From Hyphomicrobium sp. (GTDB lineage: Bacteria; Pseudomonadota; Alphaproteobacteria; Rhizobiales; Hyphomicrobiaceae), in contig JAKFUV010000009.1 of the NCBI GenBank assembly GCA_021732485.1, forward strand, positions 248,001 to 312,000: a stretch of 64,000 nucleotides of DNA, written 5' to 3'. Below, in pieces: positions 1 through 8,535 of this stretch (its first letter is position 1; each line of letters starts with the position of its first letter). The notes beneath the pieces were generated by a model that was not told the origin of the DNA, did no database searches, and worked only from the letters and a program-made list of their open reading frames with translations. The translations under genes and the position numbers were made by a program.

Positions 1-81
1 GATGTAGAGCAGGCAGGTACCATCGTCGGCACGCTCGACCACGTGGTCTTCGAAAATCTTGTCATACAGCGTCTTTGCCAT
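1..81 (-). CDS. leuC: 3-isopropylmalate dehydratase large subunit, N-terminal fragment
   Basis: Only the first 27 codons are inside the window; the gene runs off the left edge. Reading the minus strand from the ATG at 81 gives a protein starting [15 protein letters not shown] and continuing [12 protein letters not shown], which is the conserved start of the LeuC/aconitase-like large subunit. LeuC with LeuD isomerises 2-isopropylmalate to 3-isopropylmalate in leucine synthesis, using a 4Fe-4S cluster whose ligands would lie outside the window. The gene lies downstream of the LysR-type gene on the same strand, separated by about 325 bases containing hairpins. The fragment is short, but the N-terminal match is specific. 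Confidence 0.85.
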   Translation of the reverse strand, partial: MAKTLYDKIFEDHVVERADDGTCLLYI

Positions 82-406
82 GTCGCGAGAAGCCCTTGCG
101 CGCCAGATTTTGGGTGTGGCGCGTTCCATAGCGCTTGCTCTGCGATTTCGCAAATACCGGGTCGTCGCGGGCGATCAAACACGCGGTCTGGGACGCGCGC
201 TGAGACGGAAAAGGCCGGACGAATCCGATCGCAAGCGATCGAACCAATCCGGCCAAGTTGGGCAGAACGGAAACCGTTCCTGACGAAGAACCCCCTGGGT
301 GGTGGCAATAACAAACCCAGAGGAACTCTGCCTCATGGGGGGAGATACGCGCCAGATACGACGCGGATCAGAGCCATCCGCCGAATTTCCGTGCACAACC
401 CCGCGT
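82..406 (-). other. Hairpin-rich intergenic/leader region upstream of leuC
   Basis: There is no convincing gene here. Read on the minus strand (toward leuC) it holds three inverted repeats: an 8-bp bulged stem at 291-322 (CTGGGT/ACCCAG core), a 5-bp stem at 266-278, and a nested stem at 213-254 whose outer arms are GGCCGGA/TCCGGCC and whose inner arms are CGATCGC/GCGATCG. The last is followed by TTTT. This could be the terminator of the upstream LysR transcript, a leuC leader, or both. I found no leader peptide with a run of leucine codons. Confidence 0.5.
209..254 (-). terminator. Terminator-like nested hairpin with TTTT upstream of leuC
   Basis: On the minus strand, a 7-bp G/C stem (248-254 with 213-219) encloses a second perfect 7-bp stem (226-232 with 235-241) and is followed by four T residues at 212-209. 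It lies about 150 bp downstream of the LysR gene stop and about 130 bp before the leuC start. It would fit an intrinsic terminator for the regulator gene or an attenuator for leuC. The T tract is short. Confidence 0.45.
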
Positions 407-1294
407 TTACTTAGGCCGCTTCGCCTTTGCCAGCAGGAAGTCCCTCAAAAGCTGAACTTTTTTCGAGGTTCGCAACTCTTCCGGGAAGGCATAAATCATT
501 TGCAGGGTCGGTTGCTCGATCTCGGCCAGGATCGGCACAAGGTCGAGTTCTTCTTCGGTCATGTAGTCCGGGATCATTCCGATGCCGATACCGGCTCGCA
601 CGGCGTACGTGATCGCCACGACGCTATTCACGCGTAGAATGGCATCACGCGAATCGCCGCCGTCGCGGCCTGCCTTTTCCAGCCAGAGCATGGCGTCGAG
701 GTGCTGGGCCGGCTGACCGCTGTAGCTGACGATGCGATGCTGATCGAGATCAGCCAGCGTTTTCGGTGTGCCAAAGCGGCGGAGGTACTGCGCCGACGCA
801 AACGCCCTGACCCGGCTTTCGAACAGCGGCCGCCGGATAAGGTCGGCTTGTTCGGGCTCTCGCGTCCAAATCGCAACGTCGGCTTCCCTCATCCCGATAT
901 CGACCTGATCATCGTTGAGGATCAATTCGATACGGATATCGGGATACAGATCCGAGAACTCGCGAAGGCGCGGCGTAAGCCACACGGTTCCAAAGCCGAT
1001 GGGCGCCGCGACGCGCAAATCCCCCGACGGCTTGCTGGTACTGTCCGACAGCAGAGTTTCCGCCGTTTGAAGTTTGGCGAAGACTTCAGCGACGGTGCGA
1101 TTGAGCAATTCGCCCTGTTCCGTCAAAACCAGACCGCGGGCGTGGCGGTGAAACAGCGTGACTTTGAGTTCAGCTTCGAGCGATGAGATCTGCCGGCTGA
1201 CGGCCGACTGGCTCATGTGCAATTGCTCGCCGGCATGGGTAAAACTGCCCGCTTCAGCGGCAGCGTGAAAAATTCGCAGCTTATCCCAGTCCAT
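407..1294 (-). CDS. lsrB: LysR-family transcriptional regulator, LsrB-like
   Basis: The protein has 295 residues, the usual LysR length. An N-terminal winged helix-turn-helix (about residues 1-60, with the core SQSAVSRQISSLE) is followed by a linker helix and a LysR substrate-binding domain (about 90-290). The ATG start gives the typical opening MDWDKLRIFHAAAEAGSF. It lies just downstream of trxB on the same strand. In Sinorhizobium and Agrobacterium the neighbour of trxB is LsrB, a redox-linked regulator of glutathione and lipopolysaccharide genes, so synteny and the N-terminus suggest an LsrB orthologue. The whole protein contains no cysteine, which is odd for a regulator reported to sense oxidation through cysteines. 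The family call is firm; the gene symbol is an inference. Confidence 0.75.
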   Translation of the reverse strand: MDWDKLRIFHAAAEAGSFTHAGEQLHMSQSAVSRQISSLEAELKVTLFHRHARGLVLTEQGELLNRTVAEVFAKLQTAETLLSDSTSKPSGDLRVAAPIGFGTVWLTPRLREFSDLYPDIRIELILNDDQVDIGMREADVAIWTREPEQADLIRRPLFESRVRAFASAQYLRRFGTPKTLADLDQHRIVSYSGQPAQHLDAMLWLEKAGRDGGDSRDAILRVNSVVAITYAVRAGIGIGMIPDYMTEEELDLVPILAEIEQPTLQMIYAFPEELRTSKKVQLLRDFLLAKAKRPK

Positions 1295-1400
1295 CGCGGT
1301 CGCGCCCCATGGCGATTGACTCTGCTGCCATGCAACATCTTAGCTATGCGTCTGGCGCAAGGCAAGGAATGGAGGCGTTGGTCGCGAGCGCTGCAGCGCT

Positions 1401-2384
1401 CTACTCCGCAGCAGCGGTTGCCTTGCCTGTTTCGGCCATCGCATGCTCGGCCAGATAGCGCTCGGCTTCAAGCGCCGCCATGCAGCCCATGCCGGCGGCT
1501 GTAACCGCTTGGCGGAAGATCTCGTCCTTGACGTCGCCTGCTGCGTAGACACCCGGAATGGCTGTCGCGGTCGAGTCCGGCGCGGTGATCAGATACCCAG
1601 ATGGGGTCATGTCTAGTTGGCCCTTGAACAGTGACGTCGCCGGCGCATGACCGATGGCGATGAAAACGCCATCGACGGCACGTTCGGTCACCTGCCCGGT
1701 TTTGAGGTTTTTCAATCTAACGCCGGTGACCGACTTCGGCGTTGACGTGCCGGCAATTTCGTCGACTGCGCTATCCCAGATGACTTCGATCTTCGGGTTT
1801 TTGAACAGGCGTTCCTGCAAAATGCGTTCGGCGCGGAAACTGTTGCGGCGATGGACGACCGTGACGCGGCTGGCGAAGTTCGTCAGAAACAGCGCTTCCT
1901 CGACGGCGGTGTTACCGCCGCCAACCACCATCACTTCTTTACCCTTGTAGAAAAATCCATCGCACGTGGCGCAGGCCGACACACCATGGCCCTGGAACGC
2001 TTCTTCCGACGGAAGGCCGAGCCAGCGCGCTTGCGCACCCGTGCAAATGATAAGCGTGTCGCATGTGTAGATATCGCCACTGTCGCCCTCCAGCCGGATC
2101 GGCCGGGCGCGCAATTCAACCTTGCTGATGTGGTCCATGACGATGTCGGTGCCGACATGGGCCGCCTGAGCCTGCATCTGCTCCATCAGCCACGGGCCCT
2201 GGATGGCATCTGCAAAGCCGGGATAATTTTCGACGTCGGTGGTGATGGTCAATTGACCGCCCGGTTGCGATCCCTGGATCATCAGCGGTTCCAGCATGGC
2301 GCGCGCGGCATAAATGGCGGCGGTATAGCCCGCCGGTCCCGAGCCGAGAATGATCACCTTCGCGTGGCGGGGTTTGGACAACAT
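1401..2384 (-). CDS. trxB: Thioredoxin reductase
   Basis: This FAD/NADPH enzyme reduces thioredoxin in the cytoplasm. The 327-residue product shows the FAD-binding GSGPAGY motif near residues 14-20, the redox-active CATC at 138-141, an NADP-binding GGGNTA at about 155-160, and the C-terminal FAD motif YAAGDV. An in-frame upstream extension of 28 codons exists, but the ATG at 2384 has an AAGGAT ribosome-binding site about 8 bases upstream and gives the normal family length, so I chose it. It probably forms a transcription unit with the LysR gene that follows. The 16-base perfect palindrome GAGCGCTGCAGCGCTC at 1386-1401 touches its stop codon, but no T run follows. Confidence 0.93.
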   Translation of the reverse strand: MLSKPRHAKVIILGSGPAGYTAAIYAARAMLEPLMIQGSQPGGQLTITTDVENYPGFADAIQGPWLMEQMQAQAAHVGTDIVMDHISKVELRARPIRLEGDSGDIYTCDTLIICTGAQARWLGLPSEEAFQGHGVSACATCDGFFYKGKEVMVVGGGNTAVEEALFLTNFASRVTVVHRRNSFRAERILQERLFKNPKIEVIWDSAVDEIAGTSTPKSVTGVRLKNLKTGQVTERAVDGVFIAIGHAPATSLFKGQLDMTPSGYLITAPDSTATAIPGVYAAGDVKDEIFRQAVTAAGMGCMAALEAERYLAEHAMAETGKATAAAE

Positions 2385-2567
2385 GCAGCGGATCCTTGCC
2401 GAGGCCTCGGAGACTGGAATTCGAAAGCGGTATTTGGAGCTTTCAGTCCGAAACGTCAATGTGACCAAGACTTCGCCTACGACTGGCGGTAGGCTCGTGT
2501 TCGTCGCTTAGGCCGCGATGCGAACGCCCAAAGTTCGCCTGTTGCGGATGGGTAAGGAGCAGTCGAT

Positions 2568-3872
2568 TTGCAGGACATCGCGTCGGCCCCAGTGCAGCCA
2601 ACCACCTTGACGGCGGCGCAGCGCATTCGAGCCATTCTCATCGGTTCGTCCGGCAATCTGGTCGAGTGGTACGATTTCTACGTCTATGCCGCCTTCTCTT
2701 TGTACTTCGCCAAATCATTTTTTCCTGAGGGCGATCAGACGGCCCAGCTGCTCGCCACGGCCGGAATTTTCGCCGTTGGTTTTTTGATGCGACCGATCGG
2801 GGCTTTTGCGTTCGGGCGTCTGGCGGACAGGCGCGGCCGCAAAGTTGCGTTGATGGCGTCCGTCCTGCTGATGTGCTTGGGTTCGGCCGTGATCGCCGTG
2901 ACGCCGACTTACGCATCCATCGGCGTGGCCGCACCGGCGATTTTGCTTTTTGCTCGTCTGATCCAGGGCCTGAGCCTCGGCGGCGAATACGGAACGAGCG
3001 CCACCTATCTGTCGGAGATGGCAACGCCCGACCGGCGCGGCTTCTATTCGAGTTTTCAATACGTGACACTCATCGGCGGTCAGCTTACGGCCATGCTCGT
3101 ACTGGTCATTTTGCAGAGCGTGTTTTTGACCACCGCCGAACTCGAAGATTGGGGCTGGCGTATTCCGTTCGCCATCGGCGCCGTATTGGCCGTGGTTTGC
3201 TATGTCATGCGCCGCGACATGCATGAGACGGAAGCATTCACCAACGCGGCCAAGCGTGATGGCAGCTTGGCGACGTTGCTGAGCCATCCGCGCGAAGTCG
3301 CGATTGTCATCGGCCTGACGCTCGGCGGCACCGTCGCGTTTTATACCTACACGACATACATGCAGAAATTTCTCGTCAACACGTCCGGTTTTTCCAAGGA
3401 AACCGCGACGCTCATCACGGCGTCGGCGCTGTTTTTGTACATGCTTCTGCAACCGATGGTCGGCGCGCTGTCGGATCGTATTGGACGAAGACCGCTGTTG
3501 ATTGCCTTCGGCGGGCTCGGGACGCTGGCAACCGTTCCACTTCTGACCGCGCTGGAGAGCACACGCGACGCCACGCAGGCTTTTGCCCTCGTCATGACCG
3601 CCCTTGTGATCGTGTCGGGATATACCGCCATCAACGCCGTCGTGAAGGCTGAATTGTTTCCGACCCACATTCGAGCGCTGGGCGTCGGACTGCCATATGC
3701 GCTGACCGTTGCGCTATTTGGCGGCACGGCGGAATACATCGCGCTATGGCTGAAATCCGTCGGGCATGCGTCGTGGTTTTACTGGTATGTGACAGGATGT
3801 ATTGCCGTTTCGCTCGGCGTTTATGTATCGATGCGCGATACGCGCGACCACAGTGCGATGGATGAGCATTGA
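2568..3872 (+). CDS. MFS transporter, metabolite:H+ symporter (alpha-ketoglutarate permease-like)
   Basis: The 434-residue inner-membrane protein has about 12 hydrophobic segments. It belongs to the MHS group of the major facilitator superfamily: the opening GSSGNLVEWYDFYVYAA, the loop GRLADRRGRK between helices 2 and 3, and RLIQGLSLGGEYGTS are hallmarks of KgtP/ProP-type carriers. Members take up small organic acids or osmolytes with protons; KgtP (2-oxoglutarate) is the closest guess, but the substrate cannot be fixed by reading. The start is TTG at 2568, supported by AAGGAG eight bases upstream; there is no better ATG. It is divergent from trxB, with the 183-base gap 2385-2567 holding both promoters. 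Confidence 0.85.
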   Translation: MQDIASAPVQPTTLTAAQRIRAILIGSSGNLVEWYDFYVYAAFSLYFAKSFFPEGDQTAQLLATAGIFAVGFLMRPIGAFAFGRLADRRGRKVALMASVLLMCLGSAVIAVTPTYASIGVAAPAILLFARLIQGLSLGGEYGTSATYLSEMATPDRRGFYSSFQYVTLIGGQLTAMLVLVILQSVFLTTAELEDWGWRIPFAIGAVLAVVCYVMRRDMHETEAFTNAAKRDGSLATLLSHPREVAIVIGLTLGGTVAFYTYTTYMQKFLVNTSGFSKETATLITASALFLYMLLQPMVGALSDRIGRRPLLIAFGGLGTLATVPLLTALESTRDATQAFALVMTALVIVSGYTAINAVVKAELFPTHIRALGVGLPYALTVALFGGTAEYIALWLKSVGHASWFYWYVTGCIAVSLGVYVSMRDTRDHSAMDEH

Positions 3873-4046
3873 TCCGCACAGCCGATGGCGACCACCGCTG
3901 AACACATTTGCTCTGTGTCGCTGCGATCACAGCGACATCATTGATCTTGCGGGATGATTTGCCAAAGCTTAATTTATTGCGTGCACGTCGACGCCGAGAA
4001 ACACTGACGCGCTTGCGTCCGATCATCCGCCGAGGCCTCAGAACTT

Positions 4047-4841
4047 ATGCGCTCTTATGCCCTTCTCGCCGTCGCCTGCGCGGCCGTTCCACTGAGCTGT
4101 CCAAGCATCGCCCATGCCGGTGACGCGATTGATTTGCAAATCGGTGGCGCAGCGGTCGTCGCGCCGAAATACGAAGGCTCGAAGGAGTATGAGATTCGTG
4201 GTTTTCCGATCCTCGCGCCCGCTGGATCGGCGACCGGCGATGATGGTGTTGTCCAGGTTCGCGGGGTCGATGACTTTCGCTTGCGAGCCTTTAACTTTAA
4301 TGGCTTTGAAGCCGGGCCGCTGGCCGGGTATCGTTTCAGCCGCGACGAAAGTGACGGCGACCGCCTCGACGGCCTCGGCGATATCGACGGCGGCGTCGTG
4401 ATTGGCGCCTATGCCGCCTACAGCTTCAGCAGCATCAAACCGTTCGTCTCGTATCACTACGCCGTCACCGGTGACGACACGGGGGGCTTGTTGCGCTTCG
4501 GCGCTGAGACACGTTGGCCTGTAACAAGTGCCATCGCCATCACCGCAGTGGCAGGCGCAACGTACGCCGACAGCAGTTACACCGACGCTTACTTCGGCAT
4601 CTCTGAGGAGCAAGCGGCGCGTTCCGTTGCCGGCTTGTCGCAGTTCGATGCCGACGCGGGTATCAAAGATGTCTATCTCAATCTTTCGACCGCGATACCT
4701 TTGACGGATGTTTGGAGCCTCAAGCTCTCCGGTCGCTATTCGCACCTTCTTGGCGACGCCGCCGACAGCCCGATCGTTGAAACCGAAAGTCAGTTTTCGG
4801 GCGTTGTCGGTTTGACGTATCGGTTCAGTATCGATCGCTGA
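4047..4841 (+). CDS. MipA/OmpV family outer-membrane protein
   Basis: The 264-residue product has an N-terminal signal peptide (cleavage probably after SIAHA, about residue 25). Alternating beta-strand-like segments follow, ending in an aromatic C-terminus (GLTYRFSIDR). The early motif APKYEGSKEY and the C-terminal strands fit the MipA/OmpV family, outer-membrane beta-barrels linked in E. coli to a peptidoglycan-synthesis scaffold and elsewhere to porin-like roles. The start ATG at 4047 is preceded by GAGG at a long spacing. The stop codon abuts the stop of radC on the other strand, forming TGATCA with no base between. Confidence 0.8.
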   Translation: MRSYALLAVACAAVPLSCPSIAHAGDAIDLQIGGAAVVAPKYEGSKEYEIRGFPILAPAGSATGDDGVVQVRGVDDFRLRAFNFNGFEAGPLAGYRFSRDESDGDRLDGLGDIDGGVVIGAYAAYSFSSIKPFVSYHYAVTGDDTGGLLRFGAETRWPVTSAIAITAVAGATYADSSYTDAYFGISEEQAARSVAGLSQFDADAGIKDVYLNLSTAIPLTDVWSLKLSGRYSHLLGDAADSPIVETESQFSGVVGLTYRFSIDR

Positions 4842-5630
4842 TCAGATCAACCGCAATGCCTTGAAACTGGCGTGCCCATTGCGGCCGACAATGACGTGAT
4901 CATGCACCATGATGCCCAGTGGCCGGCCCGCATCCATGATCAATTTCGTCATGTCGATATCGGCGCGTGACGGCGTCGGATCGCCGGACGGATGATTATG
5001 AACCAGAATGATCGCCGACGACGACAGCTCCAGCGCCCGCTTGACGACTTCGCGCACGTAAACCGGCGTGTGGTCAACGGTGCCGTGACCTTGAACCTCA
5101 TCGGCCAGAAGATAGTTCTTTTTATCGAGAAACAGAATGCGGAACTGCTCGCGCATGTCAAAGCCTTGGGCAAGTCGCAGATAGTCGAGCACGCCGCTCC
5201 ATGATGAGAGTGCGGGCTTATTGGCGATCGCTCCCCGCGTCAGCCGCTCGGCGGCGGCTTTGATGAGTTTCAATTCGTCAACGGCACGGTCGCCGACGCC
5301 GGCGATTTCTTTCAAGCGTTCCGGCGGCGCCGAGACGACTTCGGCGAACGACCCAAACTGGGCCATCAACTTTTTCGCAATGGGTTTGGTGTCGCCGCGC
5401 GGAAACACACGAAACAGGATCATTTCGAGCAATTCATAGTCCGGGACGGCCACGGCGCCGCCTGCGCGAAAGCGATCGCGCAACCGCTGACGGTGACCGA
5501 CCTTGTCGTCAACGGCCGTCGCCATGGGCGGATGCGCGCTTGGCGACGTGTCGAACAGCACCGACTGCTCTTCGGCGCTGGACTTACCGTGGCTGTGTCC
5601 GTCATGACCTGCAGGTTTCCGGGCGGTCAT
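4842..5630 (-). CDS. radC: RadC family JAB/MPN-domain protein
   Basis: The 262-residue product has an N-terminal helix-hairpin-helix part (around [14 protein letters not shown]) and a C-terminal MPN+ (JAMM) domain with the metal-binding motif [14 protein letters not shown] at about residues 211-224. RadC was named for DNA repair, but its biochemical role is not established. The reading frame is open far upstream into map, but the upstream part is the antiparallel-frame shadow of that gene. The ATG at 5630 falls 41 bases after the map stop and gives the usual length. It is probably co-transcribed with map, as in many alphaproteobacteria. Confidence 0.9.
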   Translation of the reverse strand: MTARKPAGHDGHSHGKSSAEEQSVLFDTSPSAHPPMATAVDDKVGHRQRLRDRFRAGGAVAVPDYELLEMILFRVFPRGDTKPIAKKLMAQFGSFAEVVSAPPERLKEIAGVGDRAVDELKLIKAAAERLTRGAIANKPALSSWSGVLDYLRLAQGFDMREQFRILFLDKKNYLLADEVQGHGTVDHTPVYVREVVKRALELSSSAIILVHNHPSGDPTPSRADIDMTKLIMDAGRPLGIMVHDHVIVGRNGHASFKALRLI

Positions 5631-5671
5631 CTTTGGTCCAATGAGCTTTGGTGCAGTCGGCGTCTGGCCGC

Positions 5672-6505
5672 TCAAGCAGCGGCGAGGATCGGATAGGGCG
5701 GGCAACGATATCCGGCCGGCGAGCCAGTAAAAATTTCGCAGCCGGTTTCGGTGACACCGACCGTGTGCTCGAACTGCGCCGACAACTCCCGATCGCGCGT
5801 CACGGCAGTCCAGCCGTCGGCCAGTATCTTGACGTGCGGTTTGCCGAGATTGATCATTGGTTCGATGGTGAAAAACATTCCGGCTTCCAAAACGACGCCT
5901 TCGCCCGGCTCGCCATAATGTAAAATATTCGGCCGGTCGTGGAACACGCGGCCCAGGCCGTGGCCGCAAAAATCGCGGACCACCGTGCAACGCTCGCTCT
6001 CGGCGTAGCTCTGAATGGCATATCCGATGTCGCCGGTAGTGTTGCCGGGTTTGACTGCGGCGATGCCGCGCATCAGTGATTCATAAGTCACCGTCATCAA
6101 CCGATCGGCCCGGCGCGAGACGTCGCCGACCGCATACATACGGCTCGTATCTCCATGCCAGCCGTCGACGATCAAGGTCACATCGATGTTGACAATGTCG
6201 CCGTCTTTCAACGGCTTTTCGTTCGGCATGCCGTGGCAGACGACGTGGTTGATCGAGGTGCAGGACGAGTAGCGATAGCCGCGATAATTCAGCGTTGCCG
6301 GCAGCGCCCCGTGATCCAGCGCGAACTGCAGCACGAGATCATCGATGCTGCGCGTTGCCACGCCCGGTCGAATGTGCGGCACAAGCATATCGAGTGTTTC
6401 CGCCGCGAGCCGGCCGGCTTTCCGCATTGCAGCAAACGCGTCCGGTCCGTGCAGTGGAATGCGGCCGTCACGTCCAGCGCCACGGTTAATGTCAACCTTC
6501 GACAT
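5672..6505 (-). CDS. map: Type I methionine aminopeptidase
   Basis: This enzyme removes the initiator methionine from new proteins. The 277-residue product carries the dimetal ligands of the family in order: Asp in NIDVT, Asp in HGDTSR, His in CGHGLG, Glu in FTIEPM and Glu in QFEHTVG, plus the substrate His in CHGMP. The start ATG at 6505 leaves a 114-base divergent promoter region to the ompA-like gene. The C-terminus has a short extension ending PPYPILAAA. The downstream radC gene is 41 bases away. Confidence 0.95.
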   Translation of the reverse strand: MSKVDINRGAGRDGRIPLHGPDAFAAMRKAGRLAAETLDMLVPHIRPGVATRSIDDLVLQFALDHGALPATLNYRGYRYSSCTSINHVVCHGMPNEKPLKDGDIVNIDVTLIVDGWHGDTSRMYAVGDVSRRADRLMTVTYESLMRGIAAVKPGNTTGDIGYAIQSYAESERCTVVRDFCGHGLGRVFHDRPNILHYGEPGEGVVLEAGMFFTIEPMINLGKPHVKILADGWTAVTRDRELSAQFEHTVGVTETGCEIFTGSPAGYRCPPYPILAAA

Positions 6506-6619
6506 CAGTTCTCAGAACCTTCCTGCTTGAACCCCTCGTACCGGCTTTCATTTAGTGCAAAACTTTGCGCGCGCAAATGACGGCCGCATCAAGACGGCAA
6601 GAGCTTAGGGAGAAAATCC

Positions 6620-7507
6620 ATGAAACCAACGAACAAATTAGTGAGTGCCAGTGTCGCCGCTCTGGCGCTTTCGGCTGCGGTGGCCGCGACCGAGCCATCC
6701 GCGGCGACCCCTGCCTGGCAAGCCGAAGCGACGATGAACCCCGATTATGTCGCCGGCACTTCGCCAGCCTCCGAGACGCCGGGGACGACGTCGGAAACGG
6801 TGCTCGCCGCCGACGAATTACCGCCACAAACGCCACCAGGGCGCACGGACTTTTATGGGACCGGGACTTCGACCGTCGGAGCCCCGTTCGCAGCGGAAGC
6901 GATCGTGAACCCAGACAATGGCGCTGCCGCTGCCGAACCCGCGACCGCTCCCGAAGCGTCGCCCGTTGCAACGCCTGCAGTAGCGAGCGAGGAAGCCCTG
7001 CCGCCGCAGACGCCACCGGGCCGCACGGATTTCTATGGCCCCGGCACGTCAACGGCTGGGGCGCCGTTTGCCGCCGAGGCAATCGCCAACCCCGCCTATT
7101 CCGCGCCGGACGCAGCGTCCACACCGGCTGCTAGTGCGACGGCGTCGAGCTGCCGCGATGCGCTGAACGCGGAGTTAGCCGCTGGAAAGATCAATTTCGG
7201 GCTCGGCAGTTATTCTGTGCTGCCGTCCAGCTTTCCGACGCTCGATAAAATTGCCGCGACCGCCAAATCCTGTTCCGACGCCTCGATTGAGGTTGGCGGG
7301 CACACCGATACGATCGGCTCGGCAGCCGGCAATGCCGCCATCTCCGAATTGCGTGCCAAAGCCGTGGTGAAATATCTCACGCGGGCCGGCGTTGACGCCG
7401 CGAAACTGCGAGCCGTCGGCTATGGCGCGGCGAAGCCGATCGCATCGAATGATACCCCGGCCGGGCGTCGGCAAAACCGCCGCATCGAGTTCGTTGTCAG
7501 CCAGTAG
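6620..7507 (+). CDS. OmpA-family protein with duplicated Pro-rich module
   Basis: The 295-residue protein has a signal peptide (about residues 1-22) and a long Ala/Pro-rich linker. The C-terminal OmpA domain (about 180-295) shows IEVGGHTDTIGS, the NxxLSxxRA-like ISELRAKAV, and the closing RRIEFVVSQ. It would bind peptidoglycan in the periplasm. The linker contains two copies of a module of about 34 residues (residues about 68-101 and 130-163) that share LPPQTPPGRTDFYG and GAPFAAEAI, plus a weaker AEATMNPDY copy near residue 35. The start ATG at 6620 has GGGAGA nearby. Transcription probably stops at the hairpin at 7532-7564. Confidence 0.85.
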   Translation: MKPTNKLVSASVAALALSAAVAATEPSAATPAWQAEATMNPDYVAGTSPASETPGTTSETVLAADELPPQTPPGRTDFYGTGTSTVGAPFAAEAIVNPDNGAAAAEPATAPEASPVATPAVASEEALPPQTPPGRTDFYGPGTSTAGAPFAAEAIANPAYSAPDAASTPAASATASSCRDALNAELAAGKINFGLGSYSVLPSSFPTLDKIAATAKSCSDASIEVGGHTDTIGSAAGNAAISELRAKAVVKYLTRAGVDAAKLRAVGYGAAKPIASNDTPAGRRQNRRIEFVVSQ

Positions 7508-7531
7508 CCTGCCGGCACTGCGAGAAAAAAC

Positions 7532-7564
7532 AAAAAGCGCCGAGCCGTGAGGCTCGACGCTTTT
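7532..7564. terminator. Bidirectional terminator between the ompA-like gene and rplS
   Basis: This is a hairpin with arms AAAAGCG-CCGAGCC and GGCTCG-A-CGCTTTT around a GTGA loop. It has A residues on the left and T residues on the right, so it can end transcripts from both convergent genes. Confidence 0.8.
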
Positions 7565-7623
7565 GAATGCCATGATGTGTCCGGTGCTCATTGAGTGCCG
7601 GGCAGTCGGCCAAAGATCCCGGA

Positions 7624-8328
7624 TTATGCCGCCGGAGCTTCGTCTTCAGCCGGGACTTCGCCAGCCGTCAGCTCCGCCTGTAAACGCTGTGCCTGACCAA
7701 TCCAGTCCTGCTTTTCGATCGCGCCGTTCAGGTTCAACACTTCGTCGACGTTCGCCATGTCGTCATCCGAGAATGTTGCGATCTGTTCGATCCGGTAGCA
7801 GTTGAGCTGCTTCAGGCGGCCCTGCAGATCGGCGTTGATGCCTTTGATCTGCGTCAGATCTTCCGGCTCACCCTTCGGCTTCTTGAAGCCCTTCCAGGCG
7901 GCGTTCAGGCGACGGGCACGGGCGTCGGTACGCTCGAAAATACGCGCAGCCTTACCGCGGCGTCCACGAAGGTAATACAGCTTCGCGCGGCGGACTTTGC
8001 CACGGCGGACGACTTCGATTTCGGAGATGTAGGGTGAGTAAACCGGGAACACGCGTTCCACGCCTTCGCCATACGAAATCTTGCGAACGGTGAAGTTTTC
8101 ATTGAGGCCTGCGCCCGAGCGGGCAATGCAAACGCCTTCGTAGGCCTGAAAACGAACAGCGGCGGCCACCCGGCCTTTCGCTTTCTTATCCTTGGGATCG
8201 GCCTTTTCATTGGCTTCGACCACCATCACCATGACCTTGACGGTATCGCCAGGGCCGAATTCGGGCACATTCCGCTTCGCGAGAATCGCGTCCATTTGCT
8301 CGCGCTCGAGCTGCTGGATAATGTTCAT
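7624..8328 (-). CDS. rplS: 50S ribosomal protein L19 with C-terminal extension
   Basis: L19 sits at the 30S-50S interface. Residues about 1-150 are L19: [50 protein letters not shown] core. L19 is normally about 115-130 residues; this product has 234. There is a lysine/alanine-rich insertion near residues 37-52, and a C-terminal domain of about 75 residues ([17 protein letters not shown] through [16 protein letters not shown]) followed by an acidic tail. That domain looks like the helix-hairpin-helix tail found on alphaproteobacterial L21 and other proteins. The ATG at 8328 was chosen because L19 proteins begin MNIIQQLE; an upstream in-frame extension is not L19-like. trmD, its usual partner, lies 3.5 kb upstream. 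Confidence 0.92.
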   Translation of the reverse strand: MNIIQQLEREQMDAILAKRNVPEFGPGDTVKVMVMVVEANEKADPKDKKAKGRVAAAVRFQAYEGVCIARSGAGLNENFTVRKISYGEGVERVFPVYSPYISEIEVVRRGKVRRAKLYYLRGRRGKAARIFERTDARARRLNAAWKGFKKPKGEPEDLTQIKGINADLQGRLKQLNCYRIEQIATFSDDDMANVDEVLNLNGAIEKQDWIGQAQRLQAELTAGEVPAEDEAPAA

Positions 8329-8535
8329 GTTATTGAATCCATGTTGTTTTTCATTAACGCAGAGGAACACCTCGCGCGCCGGCGGCGCCGTGGCATTCAT
8401 GCAAGCCCTTTTGGGCACCCTATTGAGGGGAGTGTTATTCTGCGGGTGATAGCTCAAACGCCCCGCATTGTCGAGTGCGGCCGGCCGGGGCAAAGCAAAC
8501 GCGATCAGACGCGCCTCCCATCGGCGCGGCGAAGG

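Noticed and set aside
1386..1401. Perfect 16-base palindrome GAGCGCTGCAGCGCTC at the trxB end
   Set aside because: Could be a terminator stem, but no T run follows on the minus strand; recorded only under trxB.
2715..3668. 317-codon minus-strand open frame opposite the MFS carrier
   Set aside because: Shadow of a strongly supported membrane protein gene; rich in Gln/His/Arg with no motif.
4038..4745. Minus-strand open frame of 235 codons opposite the MipA/OmpV gene
   Set aside because: No motif or ribosome-binding site; the plus-strand gene has a signal peptide and family pattern.
5631..5990. Upstream extension of radC into map
   Set aside because: It reads as the antiparallel-frame shadow of map; the ATG at 5630 gives the usual RadC length.
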